Shown piece after piece: positions 60,355-64,000 of a stretch of 64,000 bases of DNA (position 1 is the stretch's first letter; each line of letters begins with the position of its first letter). The notes beneath the pieces are model-generated. The model was not told the DNA's origin, ran no database searches, and saw nothing but the letters and a program-made list of their open reading frames with translations. The position numbers were made by a program, and so were the translations under genes. Origin of the DNA: Selaginella moellendorffii (Eukaryota; Streptophyta; Lycopodiopsida; Selaginellales; Selaginellaceae). The stretch covers positions 1,230,722 to 1,294,721 of the forward strand of contig NW_003314270.1 in the NCBI RefSeq assembly GCF_000143415.4, written 5' to 3'.

Positions 60355-60513
60355 AAGATCACAGGCTTCAGCCAGCAATGGAGTGGCTGGAGGAGGCCGA
60401 GAATATTGTGAAGAAGATGGGCTTGGAGCGCGACGATGCTTGGAGCTTGTAGAATGGCGATGTCGAGAGGAGCGAGAGGATTTTGGAGCTTATAGCTTGA
60501 AAGATTCGTTGAA
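60355..60513 (+). pseudogene. Duplicated 3' fragment of the upstream PPR gene
   Basis: About 160 bases match 58908-59174 with internal deletions. Shared phrases are CACAGGCTT.AGCC.GC.ATGGAG, TGGCTGGAGGAGGCCGAGAA, TGTGAAGAAGATGGGCTTGG, GGCGATGTCGAGAGGAGCGA and AAAGATTCGTTGAATATGCC. Missing blocks remove codons and introduce a stop. Similar sequence continues into the 3' flank (AGGGTTTTTGAAAGC). Confidence 0.9.
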
Positions 60514-60623
60514 TATGCCTTACTACTATTTTCTCCTTAGGGTTTTTGAAAGCTCCGGCGAGGCGAGGCGATCGAATGGTGCCTGCCCGGGCGCCGATGC
60601 TCCTAGATGTTTGCTGCAGTAGA

Positions 60624-63031
60624 ATGGCGGCGATCCTCAGCGAAGGTGAGACTGGTGTGGATTATTCGCGGCGAGAGAGGACATTTGATTTGATCGATCT
60701 ATCAGATTTTAGCGCGCAGGCGCAGGCGCTGGATTTGCCTCTCGACTTGCTGTGCAAGATTTTGCTGGAGCTGCCTCCCCTGGCGCTGCATTATTTGGAG
60801 CAATGTGCCTCAGGGTAATGATTCTATCGGCAGTTCTTTGATTTTTTTTTCTTTGTTCACAGACAGTACGAGGAAGTCTTCTCGCTGGCATGGAAAAGTT
60901 TGGCTGAATGCCATCACAATACTTTACTCAAGCACGGTACCTGGAAGGATGCTTACTGGGAAGCTCACGTCCAAGCGTAAGGAAAAATGACTTGTTTGGT
61001 CTCTCCTGTTTACTCATCGCTTTGTATTTAGCTGCCTCAATGCTGTAACGACTGAGCTCTCTGCTCCAAATTTCGATGGCCAGATAGGAGATCTTCTTGT
61101 ACCAGGTATCAGTTTCTGGTGTCAAGCATTTTTATGTTTGTGGATTAGTTTTGAGTTGCCTGTAGAAATTCAGAGGCTTTGGTATACAGGATTGGTGCGA
61201 GGAATGCTGCCTGCTGCGAGGAGAGCGATTTCACGTCCTTGAAAAACACGATACCTTTACTTTCGAGATATGTGAAGTAAGTTTTTTTCCGCTCACAAGA
61301 GTTCATTCTTGTTTAACATTGACTTTTGAAAGGTCCTTACGCTTACGGAGCGTTCTATGTTCCAGCGAACTAGTGGTAAAAATCTCTTGTTTGTTTTCAA
61401 CTTTATTGATGTTTCTCTGCTTGACAGAGTCTATTTGATTCAGCCGAACTAGCGAGCCTTTCTTTCTTGAACATCAAAACATCTACACAGGTTTGTGTCT
61501 TCAGGAAAGAAAATGCTCTAATTTTTTTCCTTCGGGCAGTTCGGTCTTATAGTTAAACTTCTAGCTCGTAACGTCAGAGCTCTTCGACGGCTTGAGTTTC
61601 ATTACTGCAAGTTTTTTGAACAAGATTTCAACACTTTACTGGGCATGCTAAAATCAGCTGATGTTTTGAGTGATTTCGCCATCACTTGCTCAAGCATTCA
61701 GGTTCCGTCGGCGTCGTTGGAAATGCAACAGTTTCTAAGAAGTTGCAGGCAAGCTTATTACCTCTTTCTTTACTTAGTGATCATGGGAAAATGTTGTCTT
61801 ACAGGTCTCTAGCATGCGTGCATCTCGTCAGCAATAGAATGCACACGCAATTTACAAGCTCTATCGTAGTCGAGCTGTTCTCCCTCTCTTCGCTTGGTAC
61901 CCTTGATTTTGCAGACAATCTGGTAATAGCTTCTTTGATTAGAATGTTTTCTTCTCTAACGTCTTTCTGGCAGCTAGAAAGCTGTTTTGAATCTCCCACA
62001 GTCAACCAGTTTTTTATCAACTGTGCGGTTAAGCAACTCCCATTCACACCTGGACTTAAGGTTCTCAACCTGAAGTAAGAAAAAGAGTTTCAAAGGTGCA
62101 TGATAGGTTCTAACCGCTTTACTTCATACAGATCTTGTTTCTTGAGTTCTGCGTGTGTTCAGAACCTTGTTCATTACTTGAAATGTCTACCACACCTGCA
62201 CACTTTAAACTTGAGCGACAATCCAGTGGCCGATGAGGGTATCAAGTAAGCTATTCAAGTATTTTGTATGTTCTCTTGCACATTTATATCTTTTCGATAC
62301 AGGTCTGTTGCTTGCTGCTTACAGACAAGCCTCTCTGCACTTATGGAACTGAACGTCGCTGGCTGTGAATTAAGCTGGAACGGGCTATCTTCACTTTTGG
62401 ATTCCTTGGTTTCAACCAATCACAGGTTGCGTTCCTTGTCCGTTGCAGATAACAGTTTTGGTAGGAGTGGCTCTGCGGTTCTTGCAAAATATCTTCAGAA
62501 AAGCGCCGTGAAAGAGCTTGATATTTCTGAGATTGGACTTGGTTCCCTGGGCTGCTCTTCGGAGCTAGCATCAGCTTTAATTCAGAACCAGACACTGGAA
62601 CATCTGAACATAAGGTGGGATTTCCTAAACGAAACCATTATGTTATTAACCTTTGCGGTTTTGATCTCAGCAAAAACAGGATTGCTTTTCCTGGAGCAGA
62701 ATTATTACATGCAGTCATCTCCAAAGGTCAGGGTGTACTTACAGACATCAATGCGAGCTTCAATCTTCTCAACGTTGAGGCTATGAAGCGTCTTGCTTCT
62801 GCGCTGCAGACGAAGGCCGCCCTTGGTGGTACTTTTGACATCATTTTTTTTATGGATCCATCTCACATTCTTCGGGCTGCAGGGAGGATGAAGCGACTAG
62901 ACTTGCTAGGAAATCCCGGAATCCCGCCTCCAGGCGCCAACTTGTTTGGCTCGTTCTCTGAAGGACCTGACGCCATTGTGCTTCTTTCGAGCTCCCAGTT
63001 TTATGTTCCACTGCACGACGATGATCCTTGA
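60624..63031 (+). CDS. Leucine-rich repeat (RNI-like) protein
   Basis: A gene of about 11 exons. Exon 1 from the ATG at 60624 encodes MAAILSEGETGVDYSRRERT and an F-box-like helix (LDLPLDLLCKILLELPPLAL), ending at a GTAATG donor. The next exon gives QYEEVFSLAWKSLAECHHNT and GTWKDAYWEAHVQ. Later exons carry RNI-type LRRs: LVRNVRAL-like ARNVRALRRLEFHYC, LKVLNLK, LPHLHTLNLSDNPVADEGIK, LMELNVAGCELSWNGLSSLL, RLRSLSVADNSFGRSGSAVL, VKELDISEIGLGSLG, LEHLNIR, LTDINASFNLLNVEAMKRLA and MKRLDLLGNPGIPPPGANLF. It ends YVPLHDDDP. Plant proteins of this type act as scaffolds or, with an F-box, as SCF substrate receptors; the F-box is only weakly supported. A few exon borders are approximate. Confidence 0.8.
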
Positions 63032-63040
63032 ATTCTGCAT

Positions 63041-64000
63041 ATGGACACGCTGGTTTTAGCATCTTGGCCGACAAGGCTCAAAGGTAATGACGCCCGACAA
63101 AGCAGAGCAGCGGCTACCAGGATTGCTAGCTCGGAAATCGAGGCAACTATAAACAACAAATTGGGATGGGTGGAAAATCTAGCAGAGGCAGTAAATCAGC
63201 TATACAGCGGCGCTACAGTAATAGATCCCGGGGTTTACGTGGAGCTCTTGAAATGGTCCGGCAGGGAACGGAATTTAGACGAAGGAAAGCGTGTTCACTC
63301 CCACATCATGCAAACTGGATACGAAGGGGATCGTATGGTGATGAACTTGGTGGTGGAGATGTACGGGAAGTGTGGGGATGTGGAGCAAGCGGGAAACGTC
63401 TTCGATAGTATACAGGATCCCAACGTGTTTTCGTGGACCATCATCATCGCTGCGTATGCCCAGAATGGTCATTGCATGGAGGTCTTGAGGCTTCTTTCGA
63501 GGATGAACCAGGCGGGTGTCAAACCAGATGGTTATACGTTTACAACTGTTCTGGGAGCATGCACGGCCGTTGGGGCACTCGAAGAGGCCAAGATTCTTCA
63601 TGCAGCTACGATCTCGAGCACCGGCCTGGACAGGGACGCTGCAGTCGGCACTGCTCTCATAAATCTCTATGGGAAGTGTGGAGCACTCGAGGAGGCTTTT
63701 GGAGTTTTCGTCCAGATCGATAACAAGGATATCGTCAGCTGGAGCTCCATGATAGCAGCATTCGCTCAGAGCGGGCAAGCCAAGTCCGCGATCCAGCTCT
63801 TGATGCTCATGGACTTGGAAGGTGTCCGTCCCAACAACGTCACCTTTGTCAATGTCCTGGAGGCTGTCACGAGCTTGAAAGCCTTCCAATATGGCAAAGA
63901 GATCCACGCCCGTATCGTCCAAGCCGGTTACAGTGACGACGTCTGCCTCACAAGTGCGCTGGTGAAGATGTACTGCAACTGGGGCTGGGTCGAGACTGCA
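63041..64000 (+). CDS. PLS-type PPR protein, 3' part beyond the window
   Basis: A frame opens at the ATG at 63041 (MDTLVLASWPTRLKG), only ten bases after the LRR stop codon, and stays open to the window end (320 codons). Repeats include VYVELLKWSGRERNLDEGKR, HSHIMQTGYEGDRMVMNLVV, NVFSWTIIIAAYAQNGHCME, KPDGYTFTTVLGACTAVGAL and DIVSWSSMIAAFAQSGQAKS, with the PLS spacing. The first about 60 residues lack repeats but include a weakly basic stretch; whether they are an organelle signal is unclear, and the true start could be upstream in the LRR gene's end. C-terminal class (E, DYW or none) cannot be seen. It probably binds organellar RNA. Confidence 0.85.
   Translation, partial: MDTLVLASWPTRLKGNDARQSRAAATRIASSEIEATINNKLGWVENLAEAVNQLYSGATVIDPGVYVELLKWSGRERNLDEGKRVHSHIMQTGYEGDRMVMNLVVEMYGKCGDVEQAGNVFDSIQDPNVFSWTIIIAAYAQNGHCMEVLRLLSRMNQAGVKPDGYTFTTVLGACTAVGALEEAKILHAATISSTGLDRDAAVGTALINLYGKCGALEEAFGVFVQIDNKDIVSWSSMIAAFAQSGQAKSAIQLLMLMDLEGVRPNNVTFVNVLEAVTSLKAFQYGKEIHARIVQAGYSDDVCLTSALVKMYCNWGWVETA

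Overview
The window is nuclear DNA of a land plant. It carries an auxin response factor C-terminus, PLS-type PPR proteins, a GDSL lipase, a cytochrome P450, an HDA15-type deacetylase and a plastid HPP protein. Very short introns (mostly 50-100 bases), compact gene spacing and abundant decayed retroelements suggest a lycophyte, most likely Selaginella. That is an inference from gene style, not a database match. It is a mosaic: two gene-dense, GC-richer arms (about 0.4-15.1 kb and 46.5-64 kb) flank a 30 kb AT-rich block of transposable elements and broken genes.

Left arm (mostly minus strand): an unrecognised multi-exon gene with a degraded tandem copy (0.45-2.5 kb); a TPR-RING-LON protein (2.7-5.0 kb); a purple-acid-phosphatase-like protein whose metal-binding motifs are largely lost (5.2-6.4 kb); an ARF-type protein with a Q/N-rich region and a PB1 domain but no B3 DNA-binding domain (6.8-9.0 kb); a 3.3 kb upstream region with a 73-base CT tract; organellar ribosomal protein bL19; tRNA-Val(TAC); and a secreted GDSL lipase.

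Central block: three copies of one interspersed repeat (15.7-16.3, 16.5-17.4 inverted, 44.85-46.55 kb); a Ty3/gypsy element with short LTRs and many C-to-T type stop codons (17.7-22.7 kb); a broken receptor kinase; an apparently intact MDR-type oxidoreductase; adjacent intronless DGAT1 and SF3B4 pseudogenes; a 1.4 kb element with 19-base terminal inverted repeats; and a family of TRIM retrotransposons. One TRIM is complete, has a perfect 5-base target duplication and splits a coding exon. About 13 kb without recognisable genes follows, with a minisatellite and remnants of unidentified repeat proteins.

Right arm: a SAM/AT-hook nuclear protein with a repetitive 5' leader, a type II DnaJ, a four-helix membrane protein, an HPP-family plastid protein, an HDA15-like deacetylase, a P450, a PPR protein with a nearby duplicated 3' fragment, an LRR protein, and a second PPR protein cut by the window end. 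The genes do not form a pathway; they are independent housekeeping and regulatory loci. Two pairs are divergent with short shared upstream regions (4-TM protein/HPP, P450/PPR).
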